A DNA stretch of 64,000 nucleotides from Trifolium pratense (GCF_020283565.1 NC_060062.1:52474439-52538438), one strand, 5' to 3'; shown: positions 13,901-25,660, counted from the stretch's first letter. Notes: generated by a model not told the origin, from the letters alone. Numbers and translations are program-made.

Positions 13901-15506
13901 GATGCGTAACAAAAGAAATTTAGTAGCACATACAAGGATTTGGTATAGATCTTCTTCAGTCGTCTTCTGTGAAAGACCTTTCACAACAACAGTTGCAGAA
14001 GGGGCCTATGGGAAAATAACTTTCACGTCATATTATCCAGCAGTGGTAAGATAATCACCTAAAAAGTAAAAGCACCATTCAACACATACCACAGAATAAT
14101 GCTCTCGCTGATGTTTATCATCACGGTCCCTGCGTCTTTCACTTCTATCATATCGATTATCAGCATAGCTGTCTTCCCGATAACTTCGACTATGGCTTCG
14201 ACCTCGAGGAGACCTAGATTTTGGATGATCATCATATCCACGAGATTGGGAACGGGAACGAGAGTGAGAATGCGAACAGGAGTGGGACCGGGATCGAGAA
14301 TGGGATCGTGAACGTGATCGTGAACGCTCATGTTTCCTATGCGGACTTGGATCCTTTTCCCGACTAAGACATCTCTTGTCTCGTTCTCGATCGCGTGATT
14401 CACGGCGCCTCCAACTACTATCTCTTCTGCTATCTTTTTCATAATCAGAATCATAACTATGGCGACAATGATCATAATCCCTGTCATGGCTATCCTCCCT
14501 CCGATGATGCGAAACACGGGACTTGTGGCCATAATCATCGTATTCATAATCGTCGCGGTCATGCCCTGCGAACCTTGCAGGTTTTTCATATCCTCGATCA
14601 CCGTAGTTTTCAATGTTTGTATAACCATCTCGAAACTTATCATACTCCGGGTACATGTCAATCTCCCGATCCCTGAAACCATCCATTTGATTGTATGGTT
14701 CATGATAAGGCCTTTGAAAACGTCTAGATTCCCTTTCAAGTGGATGATCTTCATCATAGCCCCTCCGTTTGGATTGACTCCATTGGCCAACAGCAGGTCC
14801 TGGTGGCAAATAGGCTTCCCTTTCCAAAACATCACGGTGGAAATTATTTCTCTGGTATACAGCATCCCTTGGATATCTTTCATCTATAAACCTTCTTTCA
14901 TCATAAGCGCCGCCGACCCTGCCAAAAAATGGGTAAAGTGGGAGGAAAGAAAAAACTGACAGTGTGCATCAAAATGAATATCTTGCCCTCATAATTCTAA
15001 AACAAACATCATGCAGAAAACAAAGTTGTATCTTAATTGTCCAATCATACATGAGTCAAGAGATCTGTATCACCCCACCTAACTAGAAAACGTCTCTGAG
15101 CAGAAAATGTAATATAAATACTAAAGGACACAGTTTTTTACCCATGGGTTATTTATTACCATAGGGATGATGATAAGTAAGCAACAAGCAGCAGTTGCAC
15201 TCACCGAAAATTTGGCTCGTGGACCGCACCATAACCCTCAAGAGCCTGTGGATTCAAGACAATAAGTTATGTCAGCAACAAATAATGAATGATGAGAGGA
15301 GTTTAGGCAAATGGAGTCCTTATCCTCACTGCCCCCACAGCTAGCTTTTCTTTCATAATTCTCTAAGGATGAATTGAGCCCTAATAGTTTCTTTGAATAA
15401 TGTTCATCCCCACATCAGATAGGTGAATTTTATTTACTAAGGAGGAAACCACAATTACGCTGTTATTATCCCAGCCTTGATGCAGTGCATAGCGACCAGG
15501 ATCCAT
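7945..15506 (-). CDS. SUA: Splicing regulator SUPPRESSOR OF ABI3-5 (RBM5/RBM10 family)
   Basis: Fifteen coding exons on the minus strand, all phases consistent: 15506-15459, 15245-15205, 14918-14090, 14005-13934, 13813-13721, 13641-13562, 13438-13300, 13097-13010, 12938-12847, 12737-12669, 11810-11631, 10754-10583, 10032-9100, 8634-8456, 8121-7945 (3192 nt, 1063 aa). The start MDPGRY matches Arabidopsis SUA. Domains in order: Arg/Ser/Asp/Tyr-rich N-terminus with RS/SH repeats (about 30-300); RRM1 (about 307-392, RNP1 SRGFAFIDF); RanBP2 zinc finger (about 412-438, WMCTIC...CYQC); RRM2 (about 464-550, RNP1 SRGFAFVHF); OCRE tyrosine repeats (about 612-660, GYYYDATSGFYYDGNTG); G-patch (about 983-1030, GNRMLRNMGWQEGLGLG); C-terminus ending ALARFREM. 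I see no C2H2 finger of the animal RBM5 kind. In Arabidopsis SUA is a nuclear spliceosome-associated protein that suppresses splicing of a cryptic ABI3 intron; the same role is inferred here. The largest introns are 11811-12668, 10755-11630 and 10033-10582. Confidence 0.95.
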
Positions 15507-16150
15507 TTCTTTGCCCAGCAATAGCCCCCGGTAGCTCTAGATTCAGAATTCTGAAGCAAAATTGGTCTCAAAACCTTTCTCCCCTGTAATATATTCACAC
15601 AAACAGATAGAGTTATCTACCATAAACCAACAACCAATAACTCCCACGACTTTTCGACTTTCTTGGTCTCCGAATTCGAATGTAATCCTCAAATACTACA
15701 ACAACATACATACCGTCTTCCAAATCCTCCCTTTACAACACAACAAATCATTAGCTCTATAGCTAATTTCGCAAATTAACGTAAAATTCATTGATCAATC
15801 ATTCATTCATTCATCTATGATAAATCAAAAAACGATCTTAACCAGAAAATTAAAATCCTAACAAGCAAATAGAAATTTGAATCAGCATGTGAAATTCCCG
15901 TGAAAAGAAAAGGATAAGAGTTAGGGAATTTACCGATGAATATGGAGATTGTGATGTGTGTGTCTGATATCGCGATTGAGAGATCTAGGGTTTTGGTCTC
16001 TCGCAAACAGAAACGACGAAGAGAGCGTCGTATTGTGAGAGAGAGAATTGAACTGGAACGATATAAGGATGAATGTTATGTTGAAAATTTAGTTAGAAAA
16101 CTCTTTTGATGACGAGATGAAATATATTTATATTTAAAATTTAAGAATTG
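15507..16150 (-). promoter_or_regulatory. SUA: SUA 5' UTR with intron, and promoter
   Basis: A non-coding first exon (about 16070-15934) rich in CTCTCT, with AAACCCTAG (telo-box-like), ends at a good donor (ATCG|GTAAAT at 15934/15933). A matching acceptor (TTACAG) lies near 15588, so the start codon at 15506 sits in exon 2. An A/T-rich TATA-like stretch (AATATAAATATATTTC on the minus strand) lies at about 16121-16136. Leader introns of this kind are common in plant housekeeping genes. Confidence 0.55.
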
Positions 16151-16345
16151 GACAAAACTTTATATGTATTGTTTTAGGTACGTTTTTTCCTATTCGTCTC
16201 ATAAAAAATAGTTTTTATAAAAAAAATTAAAAATAAAATAAATTATTTTTTAAATAAAAATAATTATCTCCTTATATCTAGCACCGTAGAACAATATGAT
16301 AGTGTACATAAGTTTGGAAGTATGTAATTAATTGTATTTAATTAA

Positions 16346-16855
16346 GGGTTTTGCTGACCAGTGTCTTCGGGCACTAGTTAAGGAACTAAAAGAGGAGATA
16401 AAAGAGAAGTTATGGTGCGTTTGATCTGCTAAAAAATAGGGGACTGGACAAGTTTTGTTGTACCCTAGTTGATTTGAAACTCTCAAACTGATTATGGACT
16501 GGACAAATTAGGCAGCAAGGGACAGGACAAACACATGATTTTTTGTCCCTCACTGAACCACGGGACAATTTTTTGTCCACGGTACAACTATAAAAAATAT
16601 GAAAATATTCATTTTATTTTCGAATATAAAAATATTATCACCCTATATCTTTCCGGTACAGTTTTGTCATAACCTGTATTATCTTGTTATGTCATGTACT
16701 GTTCAGTTCTTGCTGTTTTACGAATCAAATGCACCCTTATGCATTGAAAAAATCAAAATTTAGATTTTTCATGTATTGACTACATAATACTCAAGATAAA
16801 CTTTCTATATTTGAATTCTTAACTAGTGCCTCTGGTGCACTATTTAGCATTTGCC
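16346..16855. mobile_element. Mutator-type MITE with 9-bp TSD
   Basis: The ends GGGTTTTGCTGACCAGTG and (reverse complement of the right end) GGCAAATGCTAAATAGTG form an imperfect inverted repeat extending to GGCACTAGTTAAG on both sides. A perfect 9-bp duplication TTTAATTAA flanks it (16337-16345 and 16856-16864), which fits Mutator-like transposition. It contains a second element (16414-16736). Confidence 0.75.
16414..16736. mobile_element. Small inverted-repeat element nested in the 16346 MITE
   Basis: GGTGCGTTTGATCTGC at the left mirrors AATCAAATGCACCC at the right, and TTAT occurs directly outside both ends (16410-16413, 16737-16740). The interior repeats the words GGACTGGACAA and GGGACA-GGACAA. 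No coding capacity. Superfamily not certain. Confidence 0.5.
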
Positions 16856-17284
16856 TTTAATTAATTATTAATTATGTAGAATTTTTTAATGAAGGGGTTA
16901 TAAAAAAATAATTATTAACTATGTCGAGTTTATTAATGAAATCGATATAAAAACATAATTATTCAAACTAATCTTCTTTTAAAAAAAATTCAAAAGAGCG
17001 TTTGTTTCAAGGTTGTTAACCACAAATAATATTCTCAGAAAATAATAATCGAAATTTTTTTTGAAGGTATTTAAAAAAAATATATGTTTGGTTAATATCA
17101 ACTGTTCTATTCGTTCTTTTTTCAAGTGTTGTTTTGGAATAGTAACATCAAATCTGAGAATTGTATTTTTACACATTTTTCTTCTTATTATACTCTCGTT
17201 TTAATACACTAATAACTTTCTATTTTTTGCACACAATATATCTTTCCAATCAATTTATTGTGTTTTTTTTTACTTTTAAAATAA

Positions 17285-17520
17285 AAGATATTTATTCATT
17301 CAGTTTGGTAAATTAGTACAAATTCAATACAGCTAAAAATGAAAAGGATGAATCTGCGATCATCCAAGTTAAATAGCATAAAACGGCATACTCATGCCTA
17401 CAAATAATGTGATAAAATGAAAGTAACCAGAATACCTGTGCATCTGGATCTACATCGTTGACGAACTTAATCATTGTGTGAATTAGTAGGTGATCGAAGT
17501 TGATCTGCCAATTAAATCAA
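17285..17520 (-). other. Possible 3' end of an unknown host gene
   Basis: On the minus strand a short open stretch (about 17505-17437) has a good acceptor before it (TTGGCAG) and a good donor after it (CAG|GTATTC). It could join across a short intron to a GCATGA that ends the frame after one codon, followed by an AATAAA-containing tail near 17290. The readable peptide ends MIKFVNDVDPDAQ, which I do not recognise. The old copia element starts only about 100 bp upstream and would separate this exon from any 5' part. Could be chance. Confidence 0.25.
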
Positions 17521-17616
17521 ACGAACACCGCACCAACACGGACGACCAAATCACACAAAAACACACACACACACAAAAGGAAATCCTAATCTATGTGAAA
17601 ACCCCTTATTTAGATT

Positions 17617-17831
17617 TATTAAAGATGTAACTAGATTAGTTCAATTAAACATGTAATCACATATAATAGTGAGTAGTTACTGTAAGGAACTAACAACTGT
17701 CAGTCACAGTTAGAAGCTTAACCTGCTATAGCAGGTAACCACAATACAAATATAAATGTAAAGCTTCAACACTTTGTAACTGACTGAATCACAATGAATG
17801 AAATTCAAATCTTGCTTTTATCTTTCTAATA
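17617..17831 (+). repeat. 5' LTR of the 17617 copia element
   Basis: A 215-bp direct repeat of 22300-22507, with inverted ends TATTA...TAATA. It contains GCTATAGCAGGTAACCACAA and ends directly before the TGGTATCAG primer-binding site. Confidence 0.9.
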
Positions 17832-19195
17832 TGGTATCAGTTTAAGCTTCGTTCCGATCCATGGAAATTCTCGTTTCTACGTCGCAACCGCCACCGGTTT
17901 CCACCGGATCCAATCATGCTGGAAGCTCCGTTCTTCCTTCTGGTTCATCTTCTACGGCTGATTCTCGATCTTCTATGCAATTCACGCTCAAGATCTCTGA
18001 GAAACTCGATGAAAAGAACTTTCAACTTTGGCGTCAACAAGTGGAGCCATACATCAATGCGCACAATCTCACTGATTCCTTTTTGTACTGCCTGTTGTAT
18101 GGGAAAATCTCATAAATTGCATTCATCTGACTCACACACTACTTATCACAAACCTCTTGAGCTTGTTTATAGTGACTTGTGGGGTCCTTCACCTTGTCCT
18201 TCTAAACTAAGGTACTCTTATTATATGTCCTTTGTTGATGCATTCTCCAAATTTACTTGGATTTTATCTTCTTAAATCCAAATCTGATGCCCTGGTTGTG
18301 TTCAAACTCAAATAGTTCAAGGCCATGGTTGAATTACAGTTAGGCCAACCTTTTAAGGTTCTTCAAACTAATTGGGGGGTGAATTTCGCCCCTTTACTAA
18401 CTTTCTTAAGGACTTACGTGTACTTCACCGTTTTATTTGTCCTCGTACGCATCATCAAAACGGCGTTGTTAAACGCAAACATAGACACATAGTTGACTCG
18501 GGCTTAACTTTGCTTAGCCATGCTTCCCTTCCTATAACATTTTTGGGACTATGCTTTTCCTACTGTTGTATATCTCATCAATAGACTTTCTTCTGCCTCC
18601 ATTCAGTTTAAAGTACCTTACATTGTTCTGTTTAATCAACCACCTGATTACAAGTTCCTAAAGGTATTTGGTTGTGCGTGTTTTCCATTGTTAAGACCCT
18701 ATAATAAACATAAGTTGGATTTTAGATCTCAAGAGTGCTTGTTCTTAGGATATTCACCCTCTCACAAGGGTTATAGATGTTTATCTTCCACTGGTCGGTT
18801 ATACATCTCTAAAGATGTTCGCTTTAATGAGTCAAGATTCTCTTATCATGATTTGTTTCCTTTATCCACCAGACCCTCGTCCTCACCTACAACATCTACT
18901 GTCACACACTCTCTCTCCTTCCTTTCAATGAGAATTTTGTTGATAGTCCCCCCACACACTCCTATAGTCATGTGTCTGCCTTGGATATTGGTTCATCACT
19001 CTCATCTCCTTTGCCCAATACAGCCGGTCCTTCAAATTCTTCACCAGTTATTAACTCTGCACCTTTGTCCTCTCCCTCTACTTATGGTCCTAAGCAATCA
19101 CCATCACTTGTAGCCTTACCTACATCTACTTATGGTTTTATGCAGCCTAAACTTAGGCTTTTTCTTACACATACTGAACCAAAAAATGTCAAGCA

Positions 19196-20505
19196 TGTTG
19201 GGAAATCGTTTCATAAAACACTTTTATAAACGCAGCGGAATTTTAAAATTAAGATTTCCCATCAATGGATTCTTGTGAATGAGCATGATCAGGTCTAGAA
19301 TATTACCTTTGAAGAACAAATCTGTGGCCGCCTTTATCGATCACAAGCACCGCACTTGCAGCACCTCCACTTAGTCCACACGAACTGAAACCTTCGATCT
19401 CACAGTGCTAGCTGTTCTTGGATGAAGGCTGAGGGAATTTTGTGCGGTTTAGGGTTTAGAGAAATTCAGAATTTTTTTCTAAACTCAGTTAGGGTTTCAA
19501 AAGTGTAACTTCTGAACTTCATAAGGCTCTATTTATAGAGTTTCTTATGAGGTCTTTAGTTTACACGAAATTGGGCTTCTCAAGCCCAATAACCGTTTTT
19601 CACTAACTGCACCCCCACAATAAGTCTTACTTATTTTTCCCTTCTTAACTGTCCTTATGTGTGTGACCCTGTAGGTTCTTATGACGTTGGCAATAATATT
19701 AATCGTAATATTATAAACAGTGAGCGGTATCTAGCAACACATCACTGTTACCCAAGTCATAGGAATGTCACGTGATCTGACTAACCTTTCCGTGATAAAT
19801 ATCTTGTGCACAATTACCCTTTTGTCCTCATGTCTATATTGAACACAAGGCATAGTATGTCATCCTTGTCTAGTTCAATATTGGGCCCATAGACATATCT
19901 CCCGTTATGTAGGAGGGACAAATTCCATCTAGGTCACTCATGTCCCTCAGCATGATTCGTGGGATACCCATCAACCATCTTTATAATTATCCAGTTACGG
20001 ATAACGTTTGAATGACAACAAGGTATTACACTCCTGCATCTAGGGTACATAGTGGTTTCAGGTCGAAGGGTGGAATACACCTTTTATCACTATGAGAAAA
20101 CTTATGACATTTCATAACACTCTATGTAGTATTCTCATGGTGGGTCAATCCGATATAAAGTTACCCTTAACAGTTATATCTATGTGAAGACTTGATAACT
20201 CATTATCCATGATCAGTGAGATATGATCATCAGTCTACCAACATAATAGTCTTTATGCTTTATCGTTATCCCATTTCACAATAAAACTTGACTATGGATA
20301 TGTTTAAGAATAGTGTTCTTATATTTAATGGAATCTCACGATTAAGTCATACTTAACGTTCCATAAGTGAACTGACTATTCTAGGGACTTTATCATTTTA
20401 ACATATATAAAATTAATAAAGAAAAGCCTTTTATTTGATAAGTAAATTATTCAATACATTTATTATTCAATTATAAGTAATTGGCCTCTAGGGCTTACAC
20501 CAACA
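19196..20505. mobile_element. Solo LTR (copia-like) nested in the copia element
   Basis: The 1310-bp block begins TGTTGGGAAATCG and ends CTTACACCAACA (TGTTG...CAACA inverted ends). AAGCA lies directly before (19191-19195) and after (20506-20510). There is no second LTR or internal region, so this is a solo LTR left by recombination between two LTRs. The copia reading frame is continuous across the site when the LTR and one AAGCA are ignored, which fixes both borders. Confidence 0.9.
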
Positions 20506-21116
20506 AAGCAAGCTTTAATTGATCCTAAGTGGAAAAGTGTTATGCAAGCAGAGTATGATGCTCTCATTCAAAATAATACTTGGTCCACTGTTTCTCTTCC
20601 TTCTCACAGACAAGCCATTGACTATAAGTGGGTTTTTCGTGTTAAAGAAAATCCAGATGGCTCAGTGAACAGGTATAAAGCCAGACTTGTGGCTAAAAGG
20701 TTTCATAAGAGGCAAGGCTTTGACTTTACAGAAACTTTTTCTCCTGTTGTGAAGCCTGTAACAATTCGTCTCATTCTTACTATTGATATCACTCATAAGT
20801 GGTCTATTCAGCATCTGGATGTTAATAATGCGTTTTTAAATGGCATTCTTGATGAAGAGGTCTATATGACCCAACCACAAGGCTTTGACAATGATGATCC
20901 ATCTCAGGTGTGTAAGCTAAATAAGGCTCTTTATGGCCTCAAGCGGGCTCCTAGGCAGTGGTTTGAACGTCTTCAAGCAACTCTTCTTCAACTAGGGTTC
21001 AGATCCAGCCAATGTGATCCCTCTTTGTTCACCTTCAACTCCCAAGGCAACACCATATATCTTCTTGTGTATGTGCCTGACATAATCATCACCAGCTACA
21101 ATAATACTCTTCTTCA

Positions 21117-21341
21117 AACCGACTTGGGGTTGGTCTAGTGGTATTGGCTTGGGTCCTTGGAGTATGCTCCTCTCAAGGTCTCAGGTTTGATTCTCCCTGG
21201 TACCAATATCAGTGGGCTAAGTCCATACAGAGGAAGAAAAAAACTCTGGCTTTAAATGGGGGCCCCGCAAGTGGGCTGTGGGATTGGTCCCCTTGGATTA
21301 GTCGGTCCTAAGGCCGGATACCACGTTTTCAAAAAAACAAC
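21117..21341 (+). mobile_element. tRNA-derived SINE inserted in the copia RT region
   Basis: A 225-bp insert is flanked by an 11-bp near-identical duplication (ACTCTTCTTCA at 21106-21116, ACGCTTCTTCA at 21342-21352). Its head has RNA polymerase III promoter words: A box TGGTCTAGTGG (about 21132-21142) and B box GGTTTGATTCTC (about 21183-21194). It ends in a short A-rich stretch. Typical plant SINE structure. Confidence 0.8.
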
Positions 21342-22299
21342 ACGCTTCTTCAGTCTATTATTCAAAAGCTTAATTAGGCCTTTTCTCTCAAACAACTTGG
21401 TGACCTTGATTACTTCCTCGGTATTGAAGTCAATCAACTTTCAAATGGTTCTTTGTTGCTTACCCAGTCCAAATATATATGTGACCTTCTCACCAGGACC
21501 ATTATGCTGGACTCTGCTCCAGTCACCACTCCTATGCAATCCACTTGTAAGTTAAGCAAATCTGGCTCTCATGCTCTCTCTTACCCTTTCATGTATCGGT
21601 CCGTCGTTGGGGCTCTTTAATATGCCACTATTACCAGGCCTGAGATCTCTTACTCAGTTAACAAAGTTTATCAGTTTATGTCCCATCCTCTAGAGACTCG
21701 TTGGGTTGCAGTGAAGCGTATATTACAGTATCTCAAGAGTACTGTTCAGCATGGATTACTTCTCTCTCCTGCTCTGCCTTCCGAACTCCCCACGCTCAAA
21801 GCCTTTTGTGATGCAGATTGGGCTTCCGATCCCGATGATAGGCGTAGCACATATGGAGCTGCCATTTATTTTGGCCCAAATCTCATTTCTTGGTGGTCTA
21901 AAAAGCAGCATGTTGTTGCTACATCTAGCACGGAGGCAGAATATAGAAGCCTTGCTCATGCTACATCTGAACTTCTGTGGGTTCAAACCCTTCTCACTGA
22001 ACTTAAAGTCTCATTTGCTTCGCCAGTTATTCTCTGTGACAACCTTTCTGCAGTCTCACTAGCTCATAATCCAATTACGCACTCTTGAACTAAGCATATG
22101 AAAATTGATTTGTTCTTTGTTCGTGAAAAAGTTATCTCTAAGCAGCTATCTGTTTTACATGTTCTTGGCACTGACCAGTGGGTTGATGTTCTCACCCCTC
22201 TCCTCTTCTCGGTTTCTTGGCCTTAAGCCCAAACTCAATGTTACTTCTGCCAAGTCCCCTTGAGTTTGCGGCGGGGGGGGGGGGGGGGGGGGTGGTGTG

Positions 22300-22507
22300 T
22301 ATTAGAGATGTAACTAGATTAGTTCAGTTAAACTTCTACTCATATATAATAGTGAGTAGTTACTGTAGGGAACTGATAGCTGTAAGTCACAGTTAAAAGG
22401 TTACCTGCTATAGCAGGTAACCACAATACAAATATAAATGTAAAGCTTCAACACTTTGTAACTGACTGAATCGATGAAATTCAGATCTTGCTTTTATCTT
22501 TCTAATA
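22300..22507 (+). repeat. 3' LTR of the 17617 copia element
   Basis: A 208-bp copy of the 5' LTR with several substitutions and small indels. It is preceded by the polypurine region that includes a run of 20 G (22273-22292), and is followed by the TSD AGATT. Confidence 0.9.
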
Positions 22508-22512
22508 AGATT

Positions 22513-23884
22513 AAAGCAAATAGAAAAAGAAGCAAATGGATGATTTTGGGTAAAAAAAAAACTTAAAATCACCCCTTTGCGATGAAAGGAGATGAAGAAA
22601 ACTTAGAGAGAATGAGGAGTTTGTCTCTCTAAAAATTAGGGCCGGCTGGTCATAAATTTAATATGTTATGTTCAAAAAAAATAAAATTAACATGTTATCT
22701 TTCTCTCGTAACAAAATATTAGTTTTTCAAATAGCATTAATTAATTAATTAATAATTAATTTTATTGAAAAATATAGGAGTGGTTGACAAATTGTACCCT
22801 CAAAATACCAAAACGACGGTTAAATAGAAATGTTAAATATGCAGTCAAACAACACTTAAAAAGAAACGACTATAATTCATTCTTTTGGAATTATTGATAA
22901 AGATGGATGAAAGAGAAGTTATTAGAAGCTAATTTAAAATGTATTTTCATTTTCATGGAAACTTTTCTTTCCCACTCCCATATAAAGCTATTAAGATGGA
23001 AAGTTGAATTTCCATGAAAATGGAAATATATTTCCTTAGAGATAAAATTATGAGAATAAAAGAAGTTATTTGAAGTTATTTTATTCCATAAAACTTTTAT
23101 ATATGAATTTTATGGCAACTTTTTTAGTAAATATGTATATATCTATTCCAATTAAAAATTATTTCTACACTAGACTTAAAACAAGCACCCCCATAGAATG
23201 GCGGGTTATCATGTTGTGTTATGAGTGGTGAAATAATAATGGGATAAGGACTAACGAGGGATAAATGGCGGGTTAGTGGGTCTTTTAGAGAGATTTGATC
23301 GACCACTTTACTCTATTAGGCTCAAGTGGTTAGTGAACTTGACTGAAGAATGGATCAATTCGGAGAATCCGAATTCAATTTTTGATAAAATAATTTTTGA
23401 TCAAATATTACTTACCTCGCGGTTAAACTTAGACCCCTTCCCTTAAAATCTGGAAGTTAAAAAAAATATATAATAATTCATTAATACCGAGTGTCAAATT
23501 TAATATATAATAACACATCTAAGAGTTCAGATATGCTCCATTAGCTTATCCTCCATTAGCTTACATTACATTATCATCTAATCTAATCTAATCTAATCTA
23601 ATACAATTATAGTCATTTAAAGAATTCCCAATATAGCTGTTTTTATTGAGTCAAAACTACAATGAATACTATGTGTGTAATTTGTACCAAACAATAGAAA
23701 CTACAATGAATGAGAGTTATAACAGTACACAAAAATGGTATGAAAACAGTATGGCACGTGGACACTCTCTCCCAACAAAGAAAAAGAAAGGTCATTGTGC
23801 GATGACAATGAAATTTTACATCCACTACAAGCAAAGAAACATCTGGGAATTGAGAATGTACAAAGGGAGCACAATTTTGCAGAT
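22513..23884. other. Intergenic stretch without recognisable gene
   Basis: AT-rich sequence between the copia element and the WIP-like gene. About 22900-23110 holds a weak inverted arrangement around CATGGAAACTTTTCTTTCC and its complement. About 23315-23400 has a possible tRNA-like word GGCTCAAGTGGTTAGTG, and TCTAA is repeated in tandem at about 23577-23602. The last 200 bp are probably the 3' UTR of the WIP-like gene. Confidence 0.4.
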
Positions 23885-25627
23885 TTATGTGGGCACAACA
23901 AAAACCTCTTCAGAATTGGGCATTAACTCCCACACAATAAAACACAAGAGGATTATTAAAATGCCAAATGCCAGCCTTTTTAATTGTCGGATCCTCGTTA
24001 CCTCAAGGACGGATTCTTCATCTGTTATGTTCTTCATTATCGGATCCTCATTACCTGCCTCTTCGAGCTTCGGAATTTGAACTTCACTGCCAGATATTGC
24101 TTTTTGTTTTTCTGCTAAAGCTGATGCAACCTTCAAGTTCTGCATCATTTGTTTGATGATTAGGTATTTGATCTCGGTTTCAATCTTTTGCCGAAAAAAG
24201 CTCTCAAGCTCAGACTTCAACTCTTTAAATTTTTCATCTAAGAAACCTATGTTAGAAGTAGATTCTTCCTTGGTAAACTCGCCACCAGTAAAGGCTGTTT
24301 CAAGTTCAGCAATCATGGAATTCTTAAGGGCAACCAAACCCAGCAATTCTTCTAGCTTGCTTTCCAAGTTTTTTATTTTTTCTGTCAGGCTCACTACCTG
24401 ATGTTCCACGGAACTTGACGAAATTTGTTTGCCTCCCACGGATGAGCATGAACCATGAAATCCAAGATCAACGACACTTGCTTCAGTAGCTTCACTTCTA
24501 TAGTTGGCTGAGTCATCACCATCCGGTAAGAAAGACCCGTTCCCAATAAACCAGAACTTTTCGATTTCTGCAAGAGACATAGGAGTATATTGGTTACATA
24601 GAGTTCACATAATATAATGACCACACCACACTTGATACTTCCATTTCGAAAACTATTACAAGGGCTGAAAACTGTTTTCTTAGCTATATTTTCATAAATC
24701 AACAACTAAAATAAAACAAATAAGGACCAAAAACAAAAAACACTATATTTGCAAAAACAAAAAGAATGGTATATTTGAAGGACTAAAAAGACTGGTTTGT
24801 AGTGATCAAAAACATATTTAATCCGAAGTAGAAAATAACATTCTTTTTAGATGAAATCCACTAGTTTCCTTCTAACAGAAGCAATCCTATTCCAAGCCGA
24901 CAGAGTAACAAGGACACAACCTCTCTCCAATGATCTAATTTTTCACAAAAGATCAAATGATGAACCTCTCACTAAGGAGCATTCCAATATTCTATCACAC
25001 TATTGTTCATCAAAATAGAGTTATGCATCTAGATATTAACTTAAAAACACAATAACCAATCTTCCATCATTGCTTTCTATAGCTAGCTATATCATGCTCT
25101 AAAATGTAATCAATTAAATTGTGTATATAAATTAAAATATTATATAAAGATTCGCAATCGCAATCTGGGAGACTGGGATGTGACGTAATGGTTCTTTATG
25201 TGCCGAAACTGCAACATAACGATTCTTTATGTTGCTGAAACCGCAACTTGACCGCAATTGAGGTCAAATTGACAGAAATTGACAGAAATTGACAGTAATT
25301 CTTCACAATATCAAGAATCACAATGCGGCCGATTTTTAAAACCCTGATTACAATTTGCCTAAACTAAGCTTCAAAAAATCATTTAATTATCCAATTTTCT
25401 AGCTGCATAGCATTGCATAACATAACCTAACAGATTCATATTATCATACAAAATTGTTAAAAGCCAGAAGTTGTGAAAATCAAAAAGTAGAAACCTAGTT
25501 GAAGTGCTTCCTGTGAAATCCGAAGGTCCTCAAGAGAATCAATCAAAGTATCATTAGAATCACGTTCTTTGATTTCTTCCTCAACACGCCAACTCAAATT
25601 ACCATCATCCGAACCCTCTCCACCACC

Positions 25628-25660
<33 letters not shown>

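Larger units (their letters stand above)
17861..22230 (+). pseudogene. Broken copia gag-pol polyprotein
   Basis: The frame starts at 17861 with a gag N-terminus (KISEKLDEKNFQLWRQQV, about 17980-18035) and jumps at about 18095 into the integrase zinc/core region (LELVYSDLWGPSP near 18150-18195). It continues with stops and shifts through the rest of integrase and the connecting region to 19195. Reverse transcriptase resumes after the nested solo LTR (20506-21116: WKSVMQAEYDAL, HLDVNNAFLNG, KALYGLKRAPRQWF). Its catalytic motif reads YVPD rather than YVDD, so an essential Asp is lost. A SINE interrupts it at 21117. RNase H follows at 21678-22088 (AFCDADWASDPDDRRST, SSTEAEYRSLAHATSE). Cannot encode an active polymerase. 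Confidence 0.88.
17617..22507 (+). mobile_element. Old Ty1/copia LTR retrotransposon with TA...TA LTR ends
   Basis: Two LTRs (17617-17831 and 22300-22507) flank a degenerate copia interior, with AGATT on both outer sides (17612-17616, 22508-22512) as the 5-bp TSD. The LTRs begin TATTARAGATG and end TTTCTAATA instead of TG...CA. A primer-binding site TGGTATCAG directly follows the 5' LTR (17832), as in most plant copia elements, and a G-rich polypurine tract precedes the 3' LTR. The interior carries a 1310-bp solo LTR and a SINE. A large part of gag, protease and the start of integrase is missing at about 18095. LTR differences are frequent, so the insertion is old. Confidence 0.9.

Noticed and set aside
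14033..14959. Long open frames on both strands and in other phases over the SUA N-terminal exon
   Set aside because: They are shadows of the repetitive Arg/Ser/Asp coding sequence (14918-14090 on the minus strand), which alone fits splice sites and the SUA family.
21125..21195. Possible tRNA gene
   Set aside because: A and B boxes are present, but the sequence does not close into a full cloverleaf and it is the head of a 225-bp insert with target duplication, so it is a SINE.
23315..23450. Third SINE-like head (GGCTCAAGTGGTTAGTG)
   Set aside because: Only a weak A-box-like word; no good B box, tail or duplication could be found.
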